Of a DNA stretch of 64,000 nt, positions 51,101 through 61,413 are shown one piece after another. Where the stretch lies: contig PUFA01000573.1 in assembly GCA_003508835.1 (NCBI GenBank), positions 115,062 to 179,061 on the forward strand, read 5' to 3'. The position numbers and the translations under genes were made by a program. Each line of letters opens with the position of its first letter. Positions within the stretch are counted from its first letter, which is position 1. A model generated the notes under the pieces. It had not been told where the DNA came from, did no database searches, and saw nothing but the letters and a program-made list of their open reading frames with translations. Origin of the DNA: Eonycteris spelaea. Taxonomy: Eukaryota > Chordata > Mammalia > Chiroptera > Pteropodidae.

Positions 51101-51356
51101 TTACTTAAATATAAGACCTAAAACAATAAAATGCATAGAAGAATACATAGGAATGAAACTCATGGACCTTGGACTTAAAGAGGATTTTATGAATTTACCC
51201 TCAAAGGAAGGGAAGTAAAAAGCAAAATAAACGAATGAGACTACATCAAGTTAAAAAGCTCTGTACAGAGAAGAAACCGTCAGCAAGGTAAAAAAGACAG
51301 ACATTGAATTGGAAAATATATTTGCAAGCAACACCTCCGATAAGGGCCTAATATTC

Positions 51357-51357
<1 letters not shown>
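48150..51357 (+). pseudogene. L1 ORF2 relic (endonuclease and reverse transcriptase)
   Basis: In active elements ORF2 supplies the endonuclease and reverse transcriptase of target-primed retrotransposition. Here endonuclease-region frames survive in pieces (48415-48735), the reverse-transcriptase region follows, and the catalytic motif is visible as SVDDMI at 50297-50314 in place of the usual FADDMI-like text. A C-terminal piece is open at 50940-51218. Indels separate these frames and the last part of ORF2 is missing. Confidence 0.7.
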
Positions 51358-51358
<1 letters not shown>

Positions 51359-51407
<49 letters not shown>

Positions 51408-51419
51408 ATATATTATATA

Positions 51420-51467
<48 letters not shown>

Positions 51468-51470
51468 CTT
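51359..51470. repeat. TG/TA dinucleotide tract
   Basis: About 44 bp of TG are followed by TA-rich sequence to about 51468. It lies exactly between a sense L1 and the reversed 3' end of another, where the reversed poly-A tail would be expected. Open frames across it are artefacts. Confidence 0.9.
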
Positions 51471-52085
51471 AAACTGTGTGTTCACTTCCCATAGTCAGAT
51501 TTCTTTCTGTCACCACATATTTGACCCCTTTACCTTGTCTACCTCCATCCTCCTCTTTAACCCCCCCATTCCCTGGGTAACCAATAGTCTATAGTCTATG
51601 TCATGAGTCTCTGTTTTTCTGTGCATTTCTTGCTTTTAGTTTATATCCCACATATAAATAATATGTGATTTTTCAACTTTTTCTGTCTGGCTTGTTTTGT
51701 TTAGCATGATTATTTGAGTTCTAGCCATGTTGTTGCAAATGGCAGTATTTCATCTTCCTTATGGCTGAGTAATATTCTATTTTATTTATGTACCAAGCTT
51801 CTTTTATCCAATCATCTATTGTAGAGCAATGTTGCTTCCGTGTCCTGGCCAACTGTGAATTATGCTGCTATGAACATTGGTGTGAAAATATCTTTTGTAT
51901 TGGCTTATCAAGTATTTGAGGTAAATACCCAGCAGAGGGATTGCTGGATCATATGGTAGATCAATCCTTAGTATTACCGGGAAATTCTATACTGTTTTCC
52001 ATAGTGGCTGTACCAATTTACAGTCCCACCAGCAGTGTAAGAGTGTTCCTTTTTCTCTGCAATCTCTCCAACATTTGTTATTACT
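51471..52085 (-). mobile_element. L1 3' end, antisense
   Basis: 3' UTR text (cttcccatagtcagatttct; tttgacccctttaccttgtc) continues into ORF2 C-terminus (aaatacccagcagagggatt; ccagcagtgtaagagtgttc). A TA tract follows at 52087-52118. Confidence 0.75.
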
Positions 52086-52179
52086 TGATATATATATATA
52101 TATATATTATATATATGCCTATTGTTAAAGTGTACAGCTGGAAACTTATTGGATTTCATTAACCAATGTCACTATAAAA

Positions 52180-52740
52180 TATAGAACAACCATCAGTGAG
52201 AATGGCCTGAAGTCTAGCGTAAGAAGTCCCATAATTAAAAAACGTAACAGAAGAAAGCATGTTGAGGGTGTTGGAAGAGCTGAGATGTGGAATAGTCTGT
52301 CCTACACTCAATGTGGCAACCAGGAAGGATATCTCTGCTGTAGACATGCCTCTGAGGAGGCAAGAGCTCCCAGTCTTACACCAGGATTCTCAGCCCAGGT
52401 TTTCAGTGCTGGGAAAGAAGTGCCACAATTTTCTGGCTATGAAAACCAGAGATATTATTTGTGAGTAAGATCAAGGCAGCAGAAGTCCCAGGAGTTCCTC
52501 TTAAAGGCATGCACATTAACTTACTCACTGACGAATTCACTCACTCTGAGCTCCAGCATTGGGGCAGCAGCTTGAAAGGTGCCTGGGACATAGGGATTTT
52601 TGAATTGTCTAGCTTCAGAGGAGAGTTGGACGGACAAGTTTCTCCAGACCAGAAAGCCGACAGAGGGCATTTTCCTTTGTTGAGAACTCCCCTCACCTAC
52701 TATGCAGAGACAGTAAAAAAAGAAATGAGATATTAAGTAT
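52180..52740 (+). mobile_element. L1 5' UTR fragment, sense
   Basis: The text agaacaaccatcagtgagaa, ctggctatgaaaaccagaga and the following GC-richer region parallel the 5' UTRs at 8740-9400 and 61490-61790. It ends before ORF1. Confidence 0.65.
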
Positions 52741-52887
52741 TGGAGAGGAGGGGTACATACTCTTAAATATAATATACATGAGGAATCCAAGATAATCCAA
52801 GGAAAAAAATAGAATTATAAGAAATTCAAATAACTTGCTGTTATAAAAATTAACATGTTCACAAATAATAGTTTTATCATATAACAA

Positions 52888-53072
52888 ACTTTCTTAATCT
52901 TAGTACATTAGCATTTTGGGTCAGATACTTCTTCATTATGGGAGGACTGTCCTGTCATTGTAAGATGTTTAGCTTCTACTTAATTAGTTTGGTTAGTAGC
53001 ACCACCCTACTCCCACAAATTATAACAAAAATGTCTCCAGCATTGCAAAATCTCCCAATAACAAAATCATCC
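52888..53072 (-). mobile_element. MER20-like hAT relic, antisense
   Basis: The text tagcattttgggtcagatac, gactgtcctgtcattgtaag, gatgtttagc and aaaaatgtctccagcattgc follows the reverse complement of MER20, a non-autonomous hAT-Charlie element. Confidence 0.75.
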
Positions 53073-53464
53073 TTGCAATATAAACAGAAAAAAAATGAAC
53101 TAATCAGTAAAAGTATCAAAAATACACAGTAGTTATGAAATAAATTTAGCAAGAAATGTCCAGGAACTATATAAAAAAAACTACAAGCTTAATCAAAGGA
53201 TATAAAGAGGATGTCAAATGCTAAAAAGATCTAATGCATTCTTAGATGGGAAATCGCTATACCACATATATATGTAAGCTCTCCACAAAATTATTTACAT
53301 ACAGCTTTAATCAATATCTCAGTGTACTTATTCTGTATTTATATTTTTTTTAAATTTATGTGTAAGACTGAGTAGGCCAAAATAATCAGAATATTATTAG
53401 AAAAGAAATCTGATAAAAATAAAGATGCATTGTCATAATAGATGAAAAAGGTACTACAGACTAA
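53073..53464. other. No gene or repeat recognised
   Basis: AT-rich, with nothing identifiable. Confidence 0.35.
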
Positions 53465-54056
53465 ACCTGACAAGCTCAGGGGAAGCCAGCATGGCAGGCC
53501 CTACAAACTCAGAGGCAAAGTGTAACTACGTAGGATGGTCTAAACATAAAAATTCCTAACTAAAGTAGGTCTTGGTGGGTAGTCAGGACCTAAGGCCTGT
53601 AGTTTCTTTGACAAGGTCCATCTTTACCTTAAAGTGAGCCTGTCTATTGTCTTTTGCATCTAAGATAGTTATCTTTTAAATGTCAGAGTAATCTTTTTCC
53701 AGACCCTTCAGGGCATGACAAGAGACCACAGAACTCATTGTCATCCTGATCCCCCATGCCACTCTATGTGCTGTATGTTAATTATTAACTACCTGTACAC
53801 ACCGATGTAAAAAAAATGTTATTCTTCTTTGTTTTTCTTTTTATCCAATCCAGAGATTCCCCACTTTTTTATTCCTACTCGCTTAATCTACCACCAATTT
53901 GATTTCATGTAATTTTCTTTAAGTCTCCTCCTTTGATTCTAATGTATAAAATAAAGCTGCAAAAATGCCATTCTCCAGAGCATTTTCTCAATCCATTCAG
54001 ATTTTGCTTCCTGGCATTTGTCATCAGTTTTGGCTCAAATTAAAAATTCTCTACAG
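53465..54056 (+). mobile_element. Probable solo LTR of a class I type endogenous retrovirus, sense
   Basis: About 590 bp of less AT-rich sequence has LTR character: an AATAAA at 53950-53955, downstream R/U5-like text (cagattttgcttcctggcat), and a ct-rich end ctctaca at 54050-54056. The left edge, placed near tgacaagctcaggggaagcc, is uncertain and no target duplication was found. No internal retroviral genes are adjacent. Confidence 0.5.
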
Positions 54057-54094
54057 GTTTGGACATTTTCTTACGTTGACAATCAGATAATAAA

Positions 54095-54600
54095 AACTTT
54101 TTTTTATATATTTCCAGCTTTATTGAGATGCATTTGATATAAAACATTGTATAAATTTAGGGTTATACAGCATGATTATATATATATATATACTGTGAAA
54201 TGATTTTCACAATAAGGCTAGTTTAATATATCATCATCTGACTATAGTTACTACCATTTTTGTGTGTATGGTAAGAAATTTTAAGAGCTACTCTCTTAGC
54301 AACTTTCAAGTAATACAACACAATACTGGTTAACTATAGTTACCATGCTGTATATTCACGCCCCAGAATTACTTATCTCATAACTGGAAGTTTGTACCAT
54401 TTAACCACTTTGCCAGCCCACCCTACCTCTTACAACTACAATCAACTCTGTTTCAGTAAGTTTGGGAAATTTTAAGGTTCCACATGTGAGCTCTGACAGT
54501 ATCTTTCTCTGTGTTTCTCACTTAGCATAATAACCTTGAGTTCCATCTATGTTGTTGCAAATGTCAGGATTTCTTTTTTCATAGCTAAATGATATTCTAT
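54095..54600 (-). mobile_element. L1M 3' UTR, antisense
   Basis: The text ccagctttattgagatgcat, gtgaaatgattttcacaata and ataactggaagtttgtacca follows reversed L1MA/MB-type 3' UTRs. It runs into ATGT, TA and TG simple repeats at 54601-54700. Confidence 0.7.
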
Positions 54601-54700
54601 TTATACATGCATGTATGTATTATGTATGTATGTATGTATGATGTGATATACACATATATGTATATATATTGTATATATACGTGTGTGTGTGTGTATACAC
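54601..54700. repeat. ATGT, TA and TG simple repeats
   Basis: Tandem tgta/atgt units at 54605-54640 are followed by TA and then a TG run (54682-54693). Confidence 0.85.
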
Positions 54701-54719
54701 AGTTATTTTTAAAAATTCA

Positions 54720-55610
54720 TCCGTTGATGGACACAGGGTGGGCCACTAGGTGGATGGGGATTTGGGCTTGCTTCAGTCAAGTGGGACAGCTAGCTGGGCT
54801 CTGTAATTATTCTGGTTAGTAGTGGTCACAGGTTGTTTCCCCTAGAAGAGCACTAGTTTAAATTCCACAACTGGTAGGGCTTTGGGCCATATTTCACATC
54901 ATTTCCTGGGCAGGTGGGTCTCAGGCTGTGCTCCATGACCATAATGGTGGCACTGGCTAGATTCCACATTCAGCTGGTGCAGAGGCCTGGCTTCCTGGCC
55001 AAATGGAGCAACCACTGTGCTCTGCTACAATAGGAAGGGCCACAGGCTGTGCCGAGACATATTGATGGGGCTTCACACTGGGCTTTCAATTGTGTAGGCC
55101 ATTGAATCTGCTCTGCTGTTAAATGAGATTGCTGGCTGAATTCTCTGGTCATGTTAGGCCTCTAGCTGTATCCACAGTTAGGTGGGGCTGAAGATCTGCT
55201 CTGTACCTGGTCCGGGTTGCCTCTCAAGAACCCTGGGCAGGTGGATCCACAAGCTAACTCTACATTTGAGCAGTGCCTATTGACTGTGCTTCCTCCTGGG
55301 TGAGCTGCAGGCTGTGTTCAGCAATCAGACAAGGTGATTATGCTGGGCTCAGCTGCTAATGAGTTACTGCGCTGAGCTCTGCAGCTTGGGCGATACTGTA
55401 GGTGGGCTCTGAGGCCGCTCAGGTGAATGTTCAGTGCTTCCTGGTTCTCTAGAGCAAGGGTCATGCTCAAATTTGGGCAGGGCTGTTGACTTGGCTCTGC
55501 CTCATGGTCCATAGGACATGCTTTACAGCTGCCAGGCATCTGTGTCCACACTTTTCCAGGGGGTGGGATGAGACTAAAAAGCTATGCTCAGCATTGAGTG
55601 GGAGAATAAA
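54720..55610 (-). repeat. GC-richer block with imperfect internal periodicity, probably old L1M 5' region
   Basis: Short phrases recur every several tens of bases, for example ctgtgct, ggctctg, gggcaggtgg, and aggctgtg. The texture recalls the GC-rich, internally repetitive 5' region of some old L1M elements in reverse. Minus-strand frames at 54970-55152 and 55318-55551 are not recognisable proteins. Confidence 0.4.
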
Positions 55611-56180
55611 AGCTAGTTTTAAAGCTATCATAATAAAGAAAAATATGAACTAAAAAGAAATATACAGTGAGATTGAGGAACAAAATATATAGTCTAGAAC
55701 CACATTATTTTGAATGTCAAACCTGAATGGAACTAAAATTTTGAAAGCGTATTTGTACAATATGATAAATATTACCAATAACCATTAATTTGTAAATAAA
55801 TTTGAAATTAGTAAAGATTTCCTAATTAAAAGTAGTCCAGTGACATTGATCAGCAATTGAAAACAAACAAAATTTGTGAATTATTTGGCATTAATTGCAA
55901 CTTAATTTTCCCTTCTTATAAAAGGGAAATTTAGTCTTGGTTACATCTCAATTATGTGTTCACATATACCCTTGACTTAAGCTTCACAGCTTATATTAAA
56001 ATTTTAACTTAACAGTTAATAGAACTATTTCATAATGTTTGTCATAACCGTCTCTCAAATCAGAGTCTAAGATTTAAGTTGGTGTGCTTGAGTTTTTTCA
56101 GTGTTTCAACACAGATATACACAATGTTTGGCTTATAGTAGTGTTGAATAAATTTACTAGAAGGTATTAGTTTGAAACTG
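55611..56180. other. No gene or repeat recognised
   Basis: AT-rich sequence with nothing identifiable. Confidence 0.35.
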
Positions 56181-56470
56181 TAGAGTCAGACTCTAATTGA
56201 ATTCAAATTCTAATTCTAGAAATAATCATATAGCCATGTAGTTATGTGATTTTGACAAGTCATTTACCACTTTTTGCTTCAAGTTCTCATCTGGAAAATA
56301 GGATAACAAAAATCACCACCTATTATGTTGTTTTAATGGTTATTTTTGACAGAACTGTGTGTGTGTGTGTGTGTGTGTTGTGTGTGTGTGTGTGTGTGGT
56401 ATAGACTGTATGTTAAAATATTTAGAATAGTGCCTGGCAGAGTGTTATATAAATTATATAAGTGTAAGAT
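56181..56470 (+). mobile_element. MIR SINE, sense, split by a TG tract
   Basis: MIR landmarks are gtagagtcagactctaattg, ttctcatctggaaaatagga, and atttagaatagtgcctggca. A TG tract with one interruption (about 56356-56398) sits where the MIR text is broken. Confidence 0.7.
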
Positions 56471-56574
56471 ATTTATTAAACTGATGTTAAATGAACTCAT
56501 TTAATTATTAGTCATTGATGCTTATTATAGCTCAGAAATTTCACCAATCCCCAAACTCATATATCAAATAACAA

Positions 56575-56625
56575 TATATATGTATGTGTGTATATGTGTG
56601 TGTGTATGTGTGTGTGTGTGTGGTG
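56575..56625. repeat. TG/TA dinucleotide tract
   Basis: Alternating TA and TG runs end directly against the Tigger-like element. Confidence 0.85.
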
Positions 56626-56627
56626 TA

Positions 56628-56929
56628 TAGTTGACCTTGAACAGCATAAAGGTAGGGTTGCAACCCACATAGTCGAAAATTCACCTATAAATTTTGAACT
56701 CCCAGTAGTCCGTCAATATCCACAGGGAATTTGAATTCAGGATCCTGTGAAAATACTAAAATCTGCAAATGTTCAAGTCCCAGTAAGAATGGAATAGATC
56801 AATACATACAGTCACACTCTGCATCTGCAAAAATTCAACCATTGGAAGAAAACAGTACAATAATTATTTTTAAAAAATCTGTATATGTGGACCCAACAGT
56901 TCAAATCCATGTTGTTCATGGGTCAACTG
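56628..56929. mobile_element. Tigger-like (TcMar) non-autonomous DNA transposon relic
   Basis: Terminal inverted repeats are tagttgaccttgaacagcat at the left and tgttgttcatgggtcaactg at the right, close to the cagttgacccttgaacaaca ends of a Tigger group. TA precedes the left end, as expected for a TA target. The interior (ccgtcaatatccacagggaa; aaatctgcaaatgttcaagtccc) resembles a second Tigger-type family (MER2-like). Confidence 0.75.
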
Positions 56930-57224
56930 TGTATAGATTTATACAGTGTTTATATGTATATATCAAAGTATCAAAGAATATATAAAACAATGCATAATAC
57001 TATAATTTCATATAAATTACTCTATAATGATATAGTAATCAAAAAAATGAAAATCAGCACAATGAAAGACCATTTATTTTAACCTTATTCTAATAACAAA
57101 ATAAGTTTTAAACAGTATTCATACATGCTTTTTTGTAAATCAATTAAATGGCCCTATTATGTTTATTATATCCTTTAGAAAATAAACTAATTCTAGATAT
57201 TTCTTTGTGAGAAAAATATTCAGA

Positions 57225-57580
57225 AATGTGTATATTTTATTCAAAATATCAGCACTTATAATAGTAATAATTTTGAAACTAACTAAATATCCAACAATAA
57301 ACATGTGCTAAATAAATTGTAGTCTACCATGCAATAGAATACTAATACTATCTTAAAAAATAAACAAATATGTGTTTGTTAAAAAAAATGTATGGGAAAA
57401 AAAAATGTAATGGTGTGAATAAAATGTTTATAATTTTTGTAGTAAAAACAGTTTATACTATTAAGCTAAATATACGTGATTATATTAAATATGCATAGAA
57501 AATGAATAGGCTATGATTTTAGTTTTATCTCTCAGTGATAAGGTTTTATTATTTCAAGGTTTTTATTTCCTTGTTATGTT
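57225..57580 (+). mobile_element. Old L1M 3' region, sense
   Basis: The text aactaactaaatatccaaca, aaattgtagtctaccatgca and the A-rich run followed by aaatatgcatagaaaa follow a sense old L1M (L1M5/L1ME type) 3' region. Confidence 0.55.
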
Positions 57581-59257
57581 TTTTTTAGCATTTTATTTTA
57601 TTTTTTATTGTTTCAAGTACACAGTACATTGACTAGAAGTTAAGGTGCATTAATTACTTGGCACTTCTTGGTGAAACTAGGCTCAAACCTATTTCTTTCC
57701 AGTATACTAATTCTGTTGTCTTCCAACTTCAAAGAGGCCATTAAGTCTGATTATTTAGCATTTAGTGAAAAAAAATACCACATATACTCAGGTTGCCCCT
57801 TATTACCTTACAAACTTGGGTTTCAGCCTGTATTTGAAAATGAATTTTAATTCTTACTCCGTACTGATATGGCAGTCTTATAGTTCTCCTTCTCTCCCAG
57901 CCCTTTGCCCATCATTGTAGGGTTTTTTTTTTTTTTGGTCCTTTTCTTCATGTTATGCAATGTAACACTATAGTATCTTTCTTCAAATATGATGCCTGAA
58001 TCCAAAATAAGTTTTCATGAGTTATAGATCCTTATGTTTTGAATTATAGACTAAAGGTAAAAGGCTCAAGTGCTCTTAGCAATGTTGTAGAAAATTATAT
58101 TATTCCCATGTTATCTTCTTGGTCTGTAACATTACTCAATTTTATTTTAGTCGGTAAGTTCATGTTAGTCTATTTTATTTGTAAAACAAACAAACAAAAA
58201 GCAGTATGACAAGAGTAATATGCTTATCCAGCTTTTGAAAGAACAATCCCTTGATTCTTTGTCTCCCCTCTACCTGAGAGAAATTGTAATACAGTATTTT
58301 ATCTAACTTCATTCAAAACCTTTAAAACCATTAATTTGCTTAATCCATAGGACTAGTGATTAGAGCTGCACAAAGAATGTCCTGGAGTATATAGACACAT
58401 AGACACAAGGTTAATAGGTTTTTGAAACCTCTAACTGCTTAAAGCAATCTTCTATTCTTCGTTAATTGATTGACATTCTTTTGACTTGTTTGCTCTCCAG
58501 TACAACAGAGAAACATATATTACACAGTTCAGTGATACTTTAGATAGAGTGAATACTAGAGAAACAGTAGGTTGTCTGAAACTGGAAGAGAGAAGATAAG
58601 ATGATTTATATCCTTTTTTGTTTTTTTTTTCTTCAACTCTGTAAAACACAAACAACAATTTTATAGCCAATCATTGAAACCCCTTTATTTTATTACATAG
58701 TCCTAGATCAGATAATTCCTTTTAAACAACAGTGATGATATTGCAGTGCTTCTCAAAGAAGTTCTCTTTCTAAAGTTTCAAGTAGCTTTTTAAACTTCTT
58801 GCTTTTGATCCAGAGTATTTTTTTTTATTTCATTTGTAAAGCAAGTAAATGTAATAAAGCCCCCTTCTGAAAAATACCCTGGTTAAAACCATACCATTCT
58901 TTGTACGGTTTTGGAAGGAATAGTTAACATTTGTAGTCTCATGACTTGCAAATGAAAAGAAAAATAATAATGCTTAGCAAGACATTGGAAGAACACATTC
59001 ACCATGAATCTTACTGCCCTTGAAGATGCAGCTTAAAAAAGCAGAGAAATATATTTGACACCATTAGACTTGCAGCTTGGACATGCTGCATTAAATGTTC
59101 AAAAATTAATTTAATCTGAGCAAGGAGAATAATAGCCTCTCAGTTCAAGCAGTAATTTGCACTCAAAAGTACTTCCAAGAGAAAGAATAAATGAAGGGCA
59201 ACTCTCCAAACTGAATGAGCAAATGTATTCGCTAAATTAAAAGCCTCTTGATCACCC

Positions 59258-59265
59258 TATAAAAG
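59258..59265 (+). promoter_or_regulatory. Candidate TATA box
   Basis: TATAAAAG stands about 200 bp upstream of the candidate exon start. It would place transcription start near 59288. In AT-rich DNA such a match can be chance; support comes only from the exon-like sequence downstream. Confidence 0.25.
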
Positions 59266-59458
59266 ATCATTCAAAAATGACATATTTTATATTATTCTCT
59301 TGGGTAGGAATTTTTCTCTCAACAGCTATTCAGTTGCTCTGCTTTAGGGATAGACTCAGCCTTCTTTTTTGAATTGATGACTCTGAAGGAAGTGTCTGGC
59401 TTAGTTGCTACATTAAATTCAGTGGCCCAAAACCAATTTGATAAAAGATCATGCAGTC

Positions 59459-59510
59459 ATGGCTTTGCACCTAATATTTTCTTTCATATTCTTGGGGAAG
59501 ATATTTCTTG
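59459..59510 (+). CDS. Candidate signal-peptide first exon (partial)
   Basis: Seen: an ATG with G at -3 and G at +4 (gtcATGG), 17 codons reading MALHLIFSFIFLGKIFL plus one base, then GTGAGT, a full-consensus splice donor at 59511. The peptide is hydrophobic and would fit a secretory signal, and the split after the first base of a codon is common for signal-peptide exons. An ATG eight bases upstream (59451) is out of frame and closes quickly. I do not recognise the peptide as a known gene and no second exon was identified, so this is an inference that may be wrong. Confidence 0.25.
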
Positions 59511-61345
59511 GTGAGTAAATGAGAAAGAATCACAGTAAGTATTTACAGTTAGATACAAATCCATACCAACTTTTTTACAGTCACAATAATGCTCTCATTC
59601 CAACTAAGGTGCCAAGGTTCTGAGTACAGGGAAGGATGTGTACCTTAGAGGTGGTATTCACAGTAAAGGTCCGACTCAACAAAACTAATTTTGGAGTAAC
59701 CAGCAGGGACAGACTGGTGTGTGTGATTTGAGGATCACACGAGGATCTGCTTGCACAAAATTTTCTCTTCTATTAGTTACCCAGAGTCAAAAATTATGTC
59801 CACATGTTACCCCCTTGGGGATAATGCTCAGAATTACTGACATATTTTATTTATCATATTAGCAATCATCTAGCATTTCACGAACTCTGAGAGATTGGGA
59901 CACAACACAGAGGAAAATAGTTTCAGGAGTTTTGGAACAGGTGATCCTTTAGAAGTAAATGGAAGAGAATCTCCTGATGAATGCCTTTAGTCATATACTA
60001 GTAAAACAGGAGTGAACGTAGACTAAAAATAGTTGATACTAAATACCCAAATAATTACATTCGTGAAAAGTCAAAACTAACTTCATTTTAGACAATTTCT
60101 TTTCTTTCTGAGTTAATAAGTTATTTTCTGTGTATCAACTGGGTGAATTATTTTTCTCTTAATTTGAGCTCTAATGATAGTAAGGAAAAAGCAGGCAGGG
60201 AAATACTAAGAATGGAATTTTCCAAATAGCATGAGAATAAGCAATACATCAGTATTCAGTTTTCATTTCCAATTCCTTAGTTGTTTTTCTTTTGCAATTT
60301 AGAAGAAGGAAACCAAAGGTATTTAAATCTCTGATAACAATATATTCTGGAAAAATTTACCTGCCAGTAGTTACTGTTCTATAATTCCAAAGAATAATGG
60401 TTTGCCAAAGGCCTTTTAAAACATGTGTCTAAGATACATTAAAGGTTTAAAATAAATTGAAGATATTCAGGACATTAAACAATATGCTATTTCTATTGAT
60501 CAATTTGCCAACTAAAATCCCCAAAAAGATTGAAAAGGAATGAATATTAGTTGAGCAGGTTTAGAACAAGTCTCCCAGAATGTGGTACTTTGGCATATGA
60601 ACTATTTTGAGCAGAGATAATCCGAGGCCCAAAAATGATCAGAAAAAGCCTATTTCTTCCCTTTTAACTGCCAGAGAGTTTAGATAAAGGCCTAAGCCAG
60701 GAAGAAACTATCACCAGAAACAACTATAAAAAATAAGGTTTGATGTGGTGAGCTTTGGGGGTCAGGGGACAGCTCAGCAGGGCCTGTTTATTGAAGAGTT
60801 CTCTTTGTGCTTTATTGTCTCTGCATGACATGGCAAACATTTGTTTATCAAACATTTGCTCTTCCAACCTTCCCATGATCATCTTCCTTCCATTTGAAGC
60901 CACAGACCCTTATTCATCCTTCACTCAGATGGATGTAATTACCAACTGCCTGCTTGTCCTTGAGTTTTAAATGCTTATGGGGCTCCCATGAGCACATAAT
61001 TAAATGTATTTTTCTCCTGTGAATATGTCTTAATATTAATTTGATTCCAGCCAAAGAATCTAGAGTGTTAATAAAAACTTTCTTCCCAACACATTTAAAA
61101 GTTGCACAGAATGTTTATATACTACTACTCAGTCTTTAGTGAAAACTGATTAAATTTCTTCCCAGAATGATACATTTTTTCATGAGTTAGCTTGATATTA
61201 TTATATGAGTGATTTTTAAACTTTTTAAGTTAACAGAAATAATTCAGAATAGCCAAAATTTGTTAATCTCCTTATGTTGGCCAATTTCTTCTTTCACTTC
61301 AAAAAAAAGAATGACATCTGTGTATTACCACTTGATAATAAATTA

Positions 61346-61404
61346 GGACATGTTTCTCAAGATGGGGCTGTGAACAATTATATCAGAATCACTTGTGCTA
61401 TTAA
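61346..61404 (+). mobile_element. MER5-like hAT relic (left piece)
   Basis: The text tgtttctcaagatggggctg and tatcagaatcacttgtgcta resembles MER5A (gttctcaaagtgtggtcc and catcagcatcacctggg). It is interrupted by the half-L1 insertion. Confidence 0.5.
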
Positions 61405-61413
61405 GAAAATAAG

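Larger units (their letters stand above)
46195..51357 (+). mobile_element. Nearly full-length L1, sense, 3' end missing
   Basis: A 5' UTR (46195-46900), ORF1, a short inter-ORF region with a TG tract (48020-48070) and nearly all of ORF2 are present in order. The element stops in the ORF2 C-terminus (gataagggcctaatattc) against a TG/TA tract and another L1 in reverse. It is the longest single L1 here. It carries frameshifts and stops and cannot be active. Confidence 0.8.
58001..61340. other. Repeat-free island
   Basis: No LINE, SINE, LTR or DNA transposon was recognised over about 3.3 kb, which is unusual in this window. It holds a candidate TATA box and first exon (59258-59510). A possible unassigned old repeat lies near 60546-60640. 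The open frame 60755-60970 has no recognisable family. Confidence 0.45.

Noticed and set aside
43760..51357. Twin-priming inversion of one L1 (reversed 3' half followed by sense 5' half)
   Set aside because: In twin priming the inverted part ends near where the 3' part begins in the element. Here the sense part runs far past that point into the ORF2 C-terminus, so two separate insertions fit better.
54970..55551. Two minus-strand open frames with cysteine- and proline-rich peptides
   Set aside because: They fall in the GC-richer repetitive block, where stop codons are rarer, and show no ordered domain.
60285..60320. Possible 16-nt microexon after a pyrimidine-rich tract (acceptor near 60302, donor near 60318)
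   Set aside because: Pyrimidine tract, AG and GGTATTT occur by chance often in such DNA; nothing ties it to the candidate exon at 59459.
60755..60970. 71-codon open frame with a plausible hydrophobic start
   Set aside because: No recognisable family, no promoter or splice context, and the length is within chance for this window.
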